NCBI GenBank assembly: GCA_025359825.1
Contig: JANYER010000210.1
Location: 1-34,556 of the forward strand
Length of the DNA: 34,556 bases
Source of the DNA: Granulicella sp.
GTDB lineage: Bacteria > Acidobacteriota > Terriglobia > Terriglobales > Acidobacteriaceae
Direction of reading: 5' to 3'
The first letter of the stretch is position 1; each line of letters opens with the position of its first letter. Both the position numbers and the translations under genes were made by a program. Below are positions 1 through 9,059 of the stretch, piece by piece. The notes below the pieces were generated by a model. The model was not told the DNA's origin. It ran no database searches and saw only the letters and a list, made by a program, of their open reading frames with translations.

Positions 1-26
1 CGACAGACCCCACCGCTCCGCCTAAA

Positions 27-43
27 GCCCCTACCCTGGGGGC
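27..43 (-). terminator. weak terminator-like hairpin after the yyaL-type gene
   Basis: A GCCCC/GGGGC stem of 5 bp with a 7-nt loop lies 15 bases past the stop codon of the minus-strand gene. Read on the minus strand it is followed by TTTAGG, a very short T run. The position suits a terminator but the stem is short, so this is tentative. Confidence 0.3.
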
Positions 44-57
44 ATAGGCAGCAGCCT

Positions 58-2220
58 CTACATCGCCTGGTTCATCGCCTCAATCAACTCATCTGCCGTC
101 GTAACCGGTGGCAGACAGCCCTTGCCATTGCAAAGCATCGCAAAGCTTCCCGTCATCTTCGGTACATGCGGCAACGATTCCGCCAGAGCTTTGGGCAGCG
201 TCGCCAATTGATCGCGCCGCAGCCGCACCACGCTCTTGTTCACCGCGTAACGCGCCATCGCTACCGCCTCCATCCGTCGCGCATCCGCATCATCGCCGAT
301 CACACATATCTGCACCGCACGCTGTACCAGGCGTTGCAAAGCCAGACCATAGCTCGCCGCATAAAGTCCAAAGTGCTCCACGACTCCGGCGAAGGTCTCC
401 ATCGTCTCCTGCGCCTTCACGGCATAGTCTTCGCGCCCGTTCAACGCCTCCAGCCGCAGCAGCAGCGCCGCGGCTACGGGGTTCCCTGCCGGAGTAGGCG
501 AGTCCTGCAATGGCTTCCGCCGCGTCCCAAGCGCCCCAAGCCGCTTTTCTCCCTCAATTGCTGGCTCGGTATCGAAGAAAGCGCATCCTGTCGTGTCATA
601 GAACCGCGCAATCATGCTCTCCGCAATATCCTCTGCGGCCTGGTAGTACTTCAGTTCGCCCGTCGCCTCCCAGGCATCCAGCGCAGCGTGCCCAAGGAAC
701 ACCGAATCTTCCAGCACACCCGACACCCGACGCCGTTCCATTGGCACATCTGGGGCAGGCTCACCATACGCAACCACGTGCGTCACACCCAGCTCCGGGC
801 TCCAGGCCTCGCGCAAGATTCGGTCCACGGACTTTACCGCAAACTCCACCACCTCCGGCAGACCCAACACGCGCCCCGCCTCGATATAGGCGGAGATGCA
901 CATCCCGTTCCACCCCACATAGACCGTCTTATCCACATAAGGAGTAGGCCGCGCCAGCCGTGCTGCATACAACTTGCTCTTTGCCTCGACCAGCAACTGC
1001 TTCGCGGCCTCCAGCTCAATCTGGTTAGAGCGCGCTACGCTCTGGATCGTCGTACGGACATGCAGCACATTCTTCGCAGGATTGTGGTGCATGTCGCCGA
1101 TCTCGCCGATATCGTAGTACGCTCCGGCGACCGCCAGTTCCTCCGGAGAGAGCACAGCTGCCGCCTCGTCCCGCGTCCACGTAAAGTAGTCACCATCATC
1201 GTCCAGCGAGAAGTCCGCGTCCTGCGAGGCATAGAACCCACCCTGCTCCCGGTCGCTGAGCCACTCGTCCATCCACTGGATCATCTCCCGCGCCACCCGC
1301 GCGTTCTCCGGCTCCACGAAGGTCTGGTAAGCGTGGACGTAGTTCTTCAGCAGCTCGCTGTTGTCGTACGACATCTTCTCGAAGTGTGGCACCACCCAGC
1401 GGTCGTCCACACTGTAGCGGTGAAATCCTCCAGCAAGATGATCGTAGATGCCACCCTTCTGCATCTTGTCCAATGTCACCAGAGCAGCCCGCTTGGCCGA
1501 GTCATTCACTACCGCAGTACCCGCACCGATCGATACCCGCGACGCAGCATCCAGCAGCAGATCAATCGCCCCCGAATGAGGAAACTTCGGCTGCGATCCA
1601 AACCCGCCGGACCGTGCATCGAACTGCTTTAACGCCCCATCTACGAGCTTTGCCACCAGCTCCGGCCCCGGGTTGCCGCTCCGTCCAACAAAAGATTCAT
1701 TGTGCTCAATTGCGCCCAGGACACTGCTGGCCGATTCGTTCACCTCGTCCCGGCGCTTCTGGAAGGCTTCCGCCATCGTCAGCAGCACTCGTTTCAAGCC
1801 TGGGCGACCATGCCGGTCTTCAGGGGGGAAGTACGTCCCGCCAAAGTAAGGCTTCCCATCCGGGGTCAGAAACGCAGTCAACGGCCATCCGCCCTGTCCG
1901 CTGATAGATGAGACCGCTGCCTGGTAGCGTGTATCCACATCCGGACGCTCGTCGCGGTCCACCTTTACCGCCACAAAGTGGTCATTGATAATCTTCGCTG
2001 TCTCTGCGCTCTCATAGCTCTCGCGGTCCATCACGTGGCACCAGTGGCACCACACCGCGCCGATGTCCAGTAGGATCGGCTTGTCTTCCTTCTGGGCCAG
2101 GGCAAAAGCCTCGTCCCCCCACTCCATCCAATCCACCGGCTGGTGCATCGCAGACCGCAGGTAGGCCGACGCAGCCTTCGCCAAAGAGTTTCTGTGCTCA
2201 CTGCTCATAAGTTCTGACAT
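58..2220 (-). CDS. yyaL: YyaL-type thioredoxin domain protein (DUF255 / SPATA20 family)
   Basis: This 720-residue protein has the family layout: an N-terminal thioredoxin-like domain (about residues 10-165) followed by a long alpha/alpha-barrel-like region resembling sugar epimerases and six-hairpin glycosidases. The signature WCHWCH with a CxxC pair at C58 and C61 is present, as are the lead-in NSLAKAASAYL and PVDW. Length is normal for the family and it looks intact. The biochemical role of these proteins is not settled; redox activity of the CxxC is plausible but not shown. There is no signal peptide, so it should be cytoplasmic. The ATG at 2220 is preceded by AAAGGTG. It lies downstream of the TolC-type gene on the same strand, but a strong hairpin between them suggests separate transcripts. 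Confidence 0.9.
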   Translation of the reverse strand: MSELMSSEHRNSLAKAASAYLRSAMHQPVDWMEWGDEAFALAQKEDKPILLDIGAVWCHWCHVMDRESYESAETAKIINDHFVAVKVDRDERPDVDTRYQAAVSSISGQGGWPLTAFLTPDGKPYFGGTYFPPEDRHGRPGLKRVLLTMAEAFQKRRDEVNESASSVLGAIEHNESFVGRSGNPGPELVAKLVDGALKQFDARSGGFGSQPKFPHSGAIDLLLDAASRVSIGAGTAVVNDSAKRAALVTLDKMQKGGIYDHLAGGFHRYSVDDRWVVPHFEKMSYDNSELLKNYVHAYQTFVEPENARVAREMIQWMDEWLSDREQGGFYASQDADFSLDDDGDYFTWTRDEAAAVLSPEELAVAGAYYDIGEIGDMHHNPAKNVLHVRTTIQSVARSNQIELEAAKQLLVEAKSKLYAARLARPTPYVDKTVYVGWNGMCISAYIEAGRVLGLPEVVEFAVKSVDRILREAWSPELGVTHVVAYGEPAPDVPMERRRVSGVLEDSVFLGHAALDAWEATGELKYYQAAEDIAESMIARFYDTTGCAFFDTEPAIEGEKRLGALGTRRKPLQDSPTPAGNPVAAALLLRLEALNGREDYAVKAQETMETFAGVVEHFGLYAASYGLALQRLVQRAVQICVIGDDADARRMEAVAMARYAVNKSVVRLRRDQLATLPKALAESLPHVPKMTGSFAMLCNGKGCLPPVTTADELIEAMNQAM

Positions 2221-2260
2221 TACACCTTTACTGTTAGCGCTTTGAGCAATAAGTCTATCC

Positions 2261-2286
2261 GAAACCCTGACTCACCTCTGGGTTTC
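2261..2286. repeat. 7-bp inverted repeat upstream of the YyaL-type gene
   Basis: GAAACCC and GGGTTTC arms (2261-2267 and 2280-2286) are perfectly complementary around a 12-nt spacer, about 40 bases upstream of the start codon. It could be an operator or a leader hairpin. I see no convincing -35/-10 pair beside it. Confidence 0.35.
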
Positions 2287-2342
2287 CCTCGAAGTAGCTC
2301 CCGAATAATCCCGCAAAATCAAAAACATATCCTGCCAAAGCA

Positions 2343-2379
2343 AATCCAGGGCTGAGGAGTATCTCCTCAGCCCTGGATT
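2343..2379 (-). terminator. perfect 17-bp hairpin between the TolC-type gene and yyaL
   Basis: Arms at 2343-2359 and 2363-2379 are perfectly complementary over 17 bp with a 3-nt loop, the strongest hairpin in the window. It sits about 70 bases past the TolC-type stop codon and about 120 bases before yyaL. Neither flank has a good T run, so it may end transcripts with help from other factors or protect a 3' end. Terminator of the upstream gene is the simplest reading. Confidence 0.65.
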
Positions 2380-2447
2380 GGTAAAACGGATAGGTAAAAC
2401 TGGTTGATGAAACGGACAGGTTGAAACACGTCTCTCGACGCTGACGA

Positions 2448-4580
2448 TTACTGCGGGATCGGAGCAGGTGTGCTCGAGATCGGCTTTGCCGTAGCCGGTC
2501 CGCTCGGCGCCGTCAGGCCTGGAATCACCGGGGTCTGGCTCAGCACTCCGGTCGCCGCATCTGTAATGCTGATGCCGTAGCGGTCCAGCGTGTTCGACAG
2601 CAGTTGGCTCAACGCGCCACGGTCCTTTGCGTAAGCAGCGGTCGCAGAAATCAGAGTATTCTCCGAAGTTGCCAGATTCCGCTGCTGCTGCAAGACCAGG
2701 GCCGTTGTCGAAGCACCCAGTTTGTACTTCTTCTGTTCAGCATCCAGACTCTGCAACTGGAAGTCCCGCGATGCCGTAGCCGCTTGAACCTGTGCTCGGT
2801 CATTGGTCAACGCATACTGACCGTTCGTTACCTGGATACGAATTTGTGTGTAGAGCTGCTGCAGCCGCATCTGCGACTGCAGCAGCTCCATCTGCGAGCG
2901 TGCCTGGTCGGCCTGCGCCGCACGGTTTCGCAGCGTGATGTTGATATTCACGCCCACACCTTTATCAGGGTAGGAGTTGTTGAACACATTGCCTAGTACG
3001 CTGCTGTAGCCGCTTGTGCTTACTGTTCCAGGAGGGCAAGGTGCGGTTGTCGTCACGGGGCCAGTGGGAGTCGTAACGGTGGTCGTACATTGAAGCGCCG
3101 AATTTTGCGCGCCGCCCAGACCACTTCCACCGTAGTACGCGTATGCGTCCACAGTCGGCAACAGGCCATTCTTGAAGGCCTTAATTGTGATCTGGTTGTT
3201 CTTCATATTTAGAACAGCCTGCTCAATCTGCGGATTGTTCGTGTAGGCCTGCCGTACCAGGTCCTCGGCACCCATATCCTCCTCGGGCAGCCGATCCAGC
3301 GCCACGCGGTCGGTTGGAACGACGGGTGCGTTTGACAGAATCGGATCGTTCAGGTTGCGTGCGATTGCCTGCTTCATCAGCAACTGCTGATATTCGAGGT
3401 TTGTCTTCGAAGCCACCAGTGCTTGCTTGTCCGTCGCCTGCGCGCTGTCCGAATTCACTACATCCAGAGGGGCCAGCGTACCGATCTCCAGCTGCTTCCG
3501 GTTATCCGAGGTCAACTGCGTGGACTGTGTGAGCGCCCGCTCCTTGGCCTGCTCGTCTTCATAAGCACTCACCAGGCCCCAGTAGATGTTCTCCACCTGG
3601 TTTACAGTAAACAGCAATTGCTGCCGGAAGGCCGAATCCGTAATGCGCCGGTCGTTCTTCGCCTGCAGGATAAATCGTCCGTTGACCCCGGGGCCAAAGC
3701 CTTGTAGCAAGTGCTGCGTCGCCCTTGCCTGGAAGCTGGAGTTCAACTGTGGACTGTAGTTGCTGCGCTGGCTATTCGTTGTAGTGCGGGCGTTGTTGAA
3801 TGTGAGGTTGAGCAACGTGCCGGTCAGAAAACCCTGCTGATAGCCAAAATTAAACGTACCGGTGTTCTGATCCAACTGGTTCGTACCGGTAATAAAAGTT
3901 GTCGTCTGTTGCGTCTTGGCAGCGTCGTACTGCAACGTGCCCGTCAGTACAGGATCTAGATTCTCAACTGCAGGTCCGCCGCCGTTGGTACTCAGCACCA
4001 GGCCGGATGCACCCGCGCCACTGCCGCCTGCTGCACTTGAAGTGCCGCCCGGTCCACCGCCGCCGGTCACCGTCGAGGTCGAGCCGCCCAGAGTGTTCGC
4101 CACAGTGCCGGTCGAAACACCGCGCAGTGTTTGGCCCGCCTTGGTCCGCAGAATATCGGTATCGGCGATGTCCAGGTTGATCCGTGCGATTGCAATGTCG
4201 TAGTTGTTCTCGAGCGCCAGCGCGACCGCATCCGCAAGGCTCAGATAGATCGTGCCGTCCCGCAGCAGCGCATCGATACGCGGAGTATTGCCCGTCCGGG
4301 GCAGTGGCACGCTAATCGGGGTGTAGGGCGCGATCGGGTTCCGGAACATCCCCTTTGCCTTCGAGTAATCGTGTCCCGTGCCTCGCAGGTAGAGCGGTTC
4401 CGTGAGCTTCGGTTGCGGGGCCTGCGGCAGTCCTGCCTGACCCGTCGTGTCGTTCACTACCGTCTGCGTGGGAGTGGCCGCTGCTGGTGTCGCCTGCTGC
4501 TGTGCAAGCACTGGTTGTGTACTTACGCTCATCAGCAGCAATCCAATGCTAGCCGCCGCCTGCATATCTTTTAATCTCAC
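2448..4580 (-). CDS. TolC-family outer-membrane efflux protein
   Basis: The protein is an outer-membrane channel of the TolC/OEP type, which would join an inner-membrane pump and a periplasmic adaptor for export. Visible signs are an export signal (hydrophobic stretch IGLLLMSVSTQPVLA ending before QQQ), a start-of-domain pattern SLADAVALALENNYDIAIARI, and a second OEP repeat with Gln-rich helices such as QADQARSQMELLQSQMRLQQ. A Gly/Ser/Thr-rich insertion follows the first helices and a Pro/Ala/Thr tail ends the protein. The open frame extends to an ATG at 4715, but I chose the GTG at 4580 (710 residues): GGAG lies 8 bases before it and it puts the signal peptide at the N terminus. No pump or adaptor gene is adjacent, so the substrate is unknown. 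Confidence 0.88.
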   Translation of the reverse strand: MRLKDMQAAASIGLLLMSVSTQPVLAQQQATPAAATPTQTVVNDTTGQAGLPQAPQPKLTEPLYLRGTGHDYSKAKGMFRNPIAPYTPISVPLPRTGNTPRIDALLRDGTIYLSLADAVALALENNYDIAIARINLDIADTDILRTKAGQTLRGVSTGTVANTLGGSTSTVTGGGGPGGTSSAAGGSGAGASGLVLSTNGGGPAVENLDPVLTGTLQYDAAKTQQTTTFITGTNQLDQNTGTFNFGYQQGFLTGTLLNLTFNNARTTTNSQRSNYSPQLNSSFQARATQHLLQGFGPGVNGRFILQAKNDRRITDSAFRQQLLFTVNQVENIYWGLVSAYEDEQAKERALTQSTQLTSDNRKQLEIGTLAPLDVVNSDSAQATDKQALVASKTNLEYQQLLMKQAIARNLNDPILSNAPVVPTDRVALDRLPEEDMGAEDLVRQAYTNNPQIEQAVLNMKNNQITIKAFKNGLLPTVDAYAYYGGSGLGGAQNSALQCTTTVTTPTGPVTTTAPCPPGTVSTSGYSSVLGNVFNNSYPDKGVGVNINITLRNRAAQADQARSQMELLQSQMRLQQLYTQIRIQVTNGQYALTNDRAQVQAATASRDFQLQSLDAEQKKYKLGASTTALVLQQQRNLATSENTLISATAAYAKDRGALSQLLSNTLDRYGISITDAATGVLSQTPVIPGLTAPSGPATAKPISSTPAPIPQ

Positions 4581-4623
4581 GTTGCGCTCTCCAACTCTTA
4601 AATCTCTTGTGCGTTGTCTCTTG

Positions 4624-4670
4624 AGCCTGCTGGAAACAACAGAATCCTGACTGTTTAGCCTGCTGAAACA
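4624..4670. repeat. paired direct repeat AGCCTGCTG(G)AAACA upstream of the TolC-type gene
   Basis: The copies at 4624-4638 and 4657-4670 differ by one inserted G. Their starts are 33 bp apart, close to three helical turns, so both would face the same side of the DNA. They lie 44-90 bases upstream of the proposed GTG start. A regulator binding site is a possible reading; no partner is identified. Confidence 0.35.
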
Positions 4671-5134
4671 TTGCTTACTGCTATCGCCTTCCGACTTCCA
4701 CTGCAACTTCCGCATACTTCGAGTCGTTGCAGTACTTCGTCTTCTGGCTAAAGGTCTCGCAAAACGGCAACGTGCACCGTCCCAGGAATGTCTCGATACG
4801 TACTAGACGCGCAGCCTGCCTGTAAGGACTCGGAAACTTCCGTTTCAGCCCGGCAACGGTATCCAGCAATGCACTTGGCAGAGGTATACGCACAGTCTCT
4901 CGCCTTCGTTCCCACACTTTGCTCCCAACCTGCTATTCAGGCTGATTCCAAAGCCAGTACGCTGAAAAGCTGAAAAAGAAAAAAGGACACTTTGTGTGTT
5001 CGCGACCCGATAAGTATACCAACGACGCTGCTACTTCTATCTGGAACACTGAAACCCGGCAAAGAAACACAACCTTTGTCGTTTCTTTCGCTTCTCCTCC
5101 ACGCCAAACACCGCTCCCTACCGTGATACCGTCC

Positions 5135-5148
5135 AAAGAGCACTCTTT
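5135..5148 (+). promoter_or_regulatory. hairpin-forming near-palindrome abutting the truA start codon
   Basis: AAAGAG-CA-CTCTTT lies directly before the truA ATG. The purine half (AAAGAG) is the only Shine-Dalgarno-like sequence available and is complementary to the half touching the ATG, so the site could partly hide the ribosome binding site. The two-base loop makes stable folding uncertain. Confidence 0.25.
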
Positions 5149-6021
5149 ATGACCCTCTGGAAATCCATCCTCGCCTACGACGGCACCGGCTTCAACGGCT
5201 GGCAGATTCAACCCGGCCTGCCCACCATCCAGGGCACCCTCGCCCAGGCGATCCAGCACGTCACCAGCGAGACCGTCCTCCCCCAGGGCTCCGGACGCAC
5301 CGACTCCGGGGTCCACGCGTTAGGCCAGGTTGCCTCCTTCTCGACCTCCATCCCCATCCCTGCCTCCAACCTCCATCGGGCCCTGAACCGTGCCCTGCCC
5401 CCCGCCATCCGCATCCTCTCCCTCGAACCCGCGCAGCCGGGCTTCCATGCCCGCCACAGCTCCATCGGCAAAACCTACGAGTACCGCATCTTCCCTGCCC
5501 GTCCGCTAACCAGAGCGACAGCCGAAGTCTTCCGCACTGATCCCATGCCTGAAATCTGCTCCCCTATGCTCGCCCCCTACATCTGGGACTGCCATCTTCC
5601 GCTCGATTACAACGCTCTCCAGCAGGCCGCCCAGGCCATCCTTGGCACCCACGACTTCACCTCCTTCGCCGCCTCGGACCCCGATCAGGCCACCCGCAAG
5701 CAAACCGCCAGCGAAATTGATCCGGCGAAAGAACCCATTCACGCCACGAATATCCGCATCATCCACCATTCCAACTGGACCTTCGAGCCGAACCTCCTCA
5801 CCTACCGGATCTCCGGCAACGGTTTCCTCCATCACATGGTTCGCAATCTCGTTGGCACCTTCGTGGAAGCCGCCTGCGGTCGCATTCTCTCCGATTCCAT
5901 CCCCCATATCCTGGCCACCCAGAACCGCGCCGCCGCCGGGCCAACCGCACCGGCGCAGGGCCTCTTCCTGATAGAGGTCCAATATAAAGAGAATCCCGGT
6001 GTCCCAAAGGCGGCCCTCTGA
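5149..6021 (+). CDS. truA: tRNA pseudouridine(38-40) synthase TruA
   Basis: TruA converts uridines 38, 39 and 40 of the tRNA anticodon stem-loop to pseudouridine in the cytoplasm. The catalytic motif GRTDSGVHALGQ is present, with the active aspartate at D52. The N-terminal ILAYDGTGFNGWQIQP, the central KTYEYRI, and the C-terminal FLHHMVRNLVGTFVE are all family signatures. At 290 residues it is a little longer than usual (about 250-270); the extra length is around residues 120-150 and 185-200, in loop regions. The ATG at 5149 gives the expected N terminus. The stop codon overlaps the next gene's ATG by one base (TGATG), so the two are probably co-transcribed and coupled. Confidence 0.96.
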   Translation: MTLWKSILAYDGTGFNGWQIQPGLPTIQGTLAQAIQHVTSETVLPQGSGRTDSGVHALGQVASFSTSIPIPASNLHRALNRALPPAIRILSLEPAQPGFHARHSSIGKTYEYRIFPARPLTRATAEVFRTDPMPEICSPMLAPYIWDCHLPLDYNALQQAAQAILGTHDFTSFAASDPDQATRKQTASEIDPAKEPIHATNIRIIHHSNWTFEPNLLTYRISGNGFLHHMVRNLVGTFVEAACGRILSDSIPHILATQNRAAAGPTAPAQGLFLIEVQYKENPGVPKAAL

Positions 6022-7280
6022 TGCCAGCCGCTACCGCTCAACGCCGCATCGCACGGCTCGCCAGCCTCACCCCAGTCCACCGCGCCTTCCACTGGCTGCA
6101 CCTTCACCAGCCACAGCTCCGCAAATGGCAGTTGGAGATGGTCAATATCCCTGCACCTCCCTTCCATGAACAAGCCCGCGCAGTCTGGTTTCTCGACCGC
6201 TTCCACGACCTTGGCCTTACGAATCTCCACATTGATGACGAAGGAAATGCCCTGGCTGAGTTGCAGCCCGAAAACCTGCCGGAGATCCCCCAACCACACC
6301 TTCTGATTTCCGCCCACCTCGACACAGTCTTTGCTCCCGGCACACCCTGCCAGCCCGTCGAAGACCCCGAATCCCCACGCATCTTCGCCCCCGGAATCTG
6401 CGACAACGCCGCCGGCCTCACCGCTCTACTCGCCATCGCCGCCGCATTACGCTACGCCCAGATCGCGCCCCCTATCCCCCTGCTCTTTGCCGCCAACGTA
6501 GGCGAAGAGGGCGAGGGCGACCTCCGCGGCATGCGCCACCTCTTCACCAGCGGCCGTTACCACAATCGCATCGCCGCCGCATTCGCGCTGGAGGGCGGAG
6601 GCACTAACACCGTCGTCACCCGCGGCCTCGGCAGCCGCCGCCTCCGCGTCACCTTCACCGGGCAGGGCGGGCACTCCTGGACCGACGCCGGGATACCCAA
6701 CCCCATCCTTATTCTCAGCCGCGCCCTCACCGATATCGCCCACCTGAGACTCCCCACCACCCCTCGCACCACCATCAACGTCGGCCACATCTCCGGTGGC
6801 ACCTCTAGTAACTCCATCCCCGAGTCCGCCACCGCGCTGCTGGACCTTCGCTCCACCGACCCCGGCCAGCTCACTTCTACCGAACTCGAGGTGCGCCGCC
6901 TGCTCGACGCTACCCTCCACACCGCCATTCGCGAATCCACTCGCCAACGACCCGCACGTCCAGCCCCCAAGTTGGAGATTACTGTCATCGGCAGCCGACC
7001 AGCTGGAGCGCTTCCGGACGACTCTCCGCTCCTCCACACTCTCCGCGCCGTGGACCGCCACCTCACCCTCCACTCCGAACCACGTATCGGCTCCACCGAT
7101 GCCAATATCCCCCTGGCCCTCGGTATCCCTGCCATGGCACTCGGAGCCGGCGGCATGGGTGGCGGCATACACACCCTCCAGGAGTGGTTCGACCCCACCG
7201 GCCGCGAGACCGCCCTTCGCCGCATCCTCCTTACCGTCCTCGACACCGCTCACCGTATCGCCGACGCCAGCACCATCTGA
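6021..7280 (+). CDS. M20-family zinc peptidase / amidohydrolase
   Basis: A 419-residue member of the M20 clan (peptidase T, carboxypeptidase, deacylase type), a two-metal cytoplasmic hydrolase. Metal and catalytic residues are visible: H99-L-D101, D128 in GICDNAAG, the catalytic pair E162-E163 in NVGEEGEGD, E191 in ALEGGG, and H384 near the C terminus in GGGIHTLQEW. The dimerisation-domain histidine is H218 in GGHSW. The set is complete, so the enzyme should be active; the substrate (peptide or N-acyl amino acid) cannot be read from sequence. It starts on the last base of the truA stop codon without its own clear Shine-Dalgarno, which suggests re-initiation after truA. Confidence 0.92.
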   Translation: MPAATAQRRIARLASLTPVHRAFHWLHLHQPQLRKWQLEMVNIPAPPFHEQARAVWFLDRFHDLGLTNLHIDDEGNALAELQPENLPEIPQPHLLISAHLDTVFAPGTPCQPVEDPESPRIFAPGICDNAAGLTALLAIAAALRYAQIAPPIPLLFAANVGEEGEGDLRGMRHLFTSGRYHNRIAAAFALEGGGTNTVVTRGLGSRRLRVTFTGQGGHSWTDAGIPNPILILSRALTDIAHLRLPTTPRTTINVGHISGGTSSNSIPESATALLDLRSTDPGQLTSTELEVRRLLDATLHTAIRESTRQRPARPAPKLEITVIGSRPAGALPDDSPLLHTLRAVDRHLTLHSEPRIGSTDANIPLALGIPAMALGAGGMGGGIHTLQEWFDPTGRETALRRILLTVLDTAHRIADASTI

Positions 7281-7307
7281 CCATCGCCTCTTGATACACT
7301 CCACCTC

Positions 7308-9059
7308 GTGAAGCCTTCCATCCTGACCGCCCTCTGCCTCGTCTCTGCCTTGCCCCTCTGCGCCCAACAGCCCCGCCCTGCGCCGGACACTATCTTCCTG
7401 CACGGCAATATCCTCACCGGCACCAACCTGCTCAGTGCCTCCCCAAATCGCGTCTCTGCTATCGCCGTCGCCGTCGGCACCATCCTCGCTGTCGGCACCG
7501 ACGCACAAATCGAAGCCCTCAAGATCCCCTCCACCAAGGTCGTCGACCTCAACAACGCCTTTGTCATGCCCGGCTTCAACGACGCCCACACCCACATCGC
7601 CTACGCCGGCCAGCAGAAGCTCACCGTGGACCTGGATCACGTCCCCTCTCTGGCCGAGATGAAGTCCCGCATCCAATCCTTCGCCGCCACACTTCCCGCC
7701 GGAGCATGGGTGCAGGGCGGCGGCTGGGACCACACCCTCTGGGCGTCGAAGACCCTTCCCACCCGGCAGGACCTGGACGCCGTCACCGCCGGGCATCCCG
7801 CCATCCTCAGCCGCACCGACGGCCATATAGCCATCGTCAACTCCGCTGCGCTGGTCGCCGCCGGAATCTCCGGCGCCACTCCCGACCCCGCCGGCGGAAA
7901 GATCGACCGCGACGCCTCCGGCACCCCCACCGGAATCATTCGCGAGTCCTCTGCCCTTACTCTGGTCCGCTCAAAAATCCCAGCCCTATCCCTGGAGCAG
8001 CGCCGCAAAGCCCTTAACTACGCCATAGCCGACGTCCTCGCCCACGGCGTCACCTCCGTTCAGGATAACTCCGACTGGGACGATTTTCTCGCCCTCGAAG
8101 AGCTCGAGCACGCTCACCAACTCCACCTTCGCGTTTCAGAGTGGCTCGCCTTCGCGACCCCACTTCCTGTCCTGAAAGAACGCCGCGCCAGCCATCCCGC
8201 CAACGATCCTCTCCTTCATCTCGGCATGCTCAAAGGCTTTATGGATGGCTCCCTCGGCTCCCGAACAGCCGCGCTCGATAGCCCGTACGCCGACGAACCT
8301 ACTAACTCCGGAATCCCCCGTTACACTCAGGACGCCCTTAACCAGCTTGCGACAGAGCGAGCCGCCGCCGGTTTCCAACTCGGTTTCCACGCCATCGGCG
8401 ATCACGCTAACACCATGGCCCTCAACGCTTACGCCGCCGCTGAACAGGTCGCTCCAAACGCCAACTCGGCAAGCCAGAACAACCTGCGCTATCGCATCGA
8501 GCATGCACAGGTATTGCTCCCAACAGACTTTGCCCGCTTCCAGTCGGAAGGCATCATCGCCTCCATGCAGCCCAGTCACCTGCTTACGGACATGAATTGG
8601 GCACCCGACCGTCTCGGCCCAGAACGGGTCAAGCTTTCATATGCTTGGAAGTCTTTCCTCGACCATCACATCACTCTCGTCTTCGGCACCGACTACCCCG
8701 TCGAGTCCATCGACCCTTTCCGCGGTCTCTATTCTGCCATCACTCGTCAGAACGAGGCCGGGACGATGACCTATCAGCCGCAGGAGAAGATCACCCTCAG
8801 CCAGGCGCTCTACGCCTACACCCAGGCCAGCGCCTTCGCCGAGTTTGAAGAGAAGAACAAGGGCATCCTCGCCCCCGGCTATTTTGCCGATCTCGTCGTG
8901 CTGGATCGTGACATCACCAAAGCCACTCCGCAGGAGATACTCCGCACTCAGGTACTCGAGACCATCGTCAACGGCGAGGTCGTCTACACCCGCCAATCCA
9001 ACACCGTAGCCGATAACTCCATCCACCCCACCTACATCGACGACGATGCCGATGAGTAG
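7308..9059 (+). CDS. secreted amidohydrolase, YtcJ type (Amidohydro_3)
   Basis: A 583-residue metal-dependent amidohydrolase. The N terminus is a signal peptide (MKPSILTALCLVSALPLCAQQ), so it is likely periplasmic. The metal-binding motif MPGFNDAHTHI (H94, H96) follows a small beta domain, and later family landmarks include GFMDGSLGSRTA, GFQLGFHAIGDHAN, YRIEHAQ, ASMQPSHL, and VFGTDYPVES near the C-terminal metal aspartate. These match the YtcJ branch; substrates of this branch are poorly known. The start is GTG at 7308, required to include the signal peptide, with no obvious Shine-Dalgarno. It lies 27 bases after the M20 gene and overlaps the transporter gene by 14 bases. Confidence 0.9.
   Translation: MKPSILTALCLVSALPLCAQQPRPAPDTIFLHGNILTGTNLLSASPNRVSAIAVAVGTILAVGTDAQIEALKIPSTKVVDLNNAFVMPGFNDAHTHIAYAGQQKLTVDLDHVPSLAEMKSRIQSFAATLPAGAWVQGGGWDHTLWASKTLPTRQDLDAVTAGHPAILSRTDGHIAIVNSAALVAAGISGATPDPAGGKIDRDASGTPTGIIRESSALTLVRSKIPALSLEQRRKALNYAIADVLAHGVTSVQDNSDWDDFLALEELEHAHQLHLRVSEWLAFATPLPVLKERRASHPANDPLLHLGMLKGFMDGSLGSRTAALDSPYADEPTNSGIPRYTQDALNQLATERAAAGFQLGFHAIGDHANTMALNAYAAAEQVAPNANSASQNNLRYRIEHAQVLLPTDFARFQSEGIIASMQPSHLLTDMNWAPDRLGPERVKLSYAWKSFLDHHITLVFGTDYPVESIDPFRGLYSAITRQNEAGTMTYQPQEKITLSQALYAYTQASAFAEFEEKNKGILAPGYFADLVVLDRDITKATPQEILRTQVLETIVNGEVVYTRQSNTVADNSIHPTYIDDDADE

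Larger units (their letters stand above)
4581..5148. other. divergent intergenic region between the TolC-type gene and truA
   Basis: This 568-base region must hold the promoters for the leftward TolC-type gene and the rightward truA operon. Its left side is AT-richer than the genes. I see paired direct repeats (4624-4670) and a near-palindrome touching the truA start. An open frame at 4681-4917 on the minus strand has no recognisable domain or good start and I do not call it. I cannot place -35/-10 boxes with confidence. Confidence 0.5.

Noticed and set aside
166-1632. 488-residue open frame opposite the YyaL-type gene
   Set aside because: Arg/His/Leu-rich antisense shadow of a well-conserved protein; no domain is seen.
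4681-4917. 78-residue minus-strand open frame upstream of the TolC-type gene
   Set aside because: No recognisable domain or signal peptide, no convincing ribosome binding site, and it occupies the region that should hold the divergent promoters.
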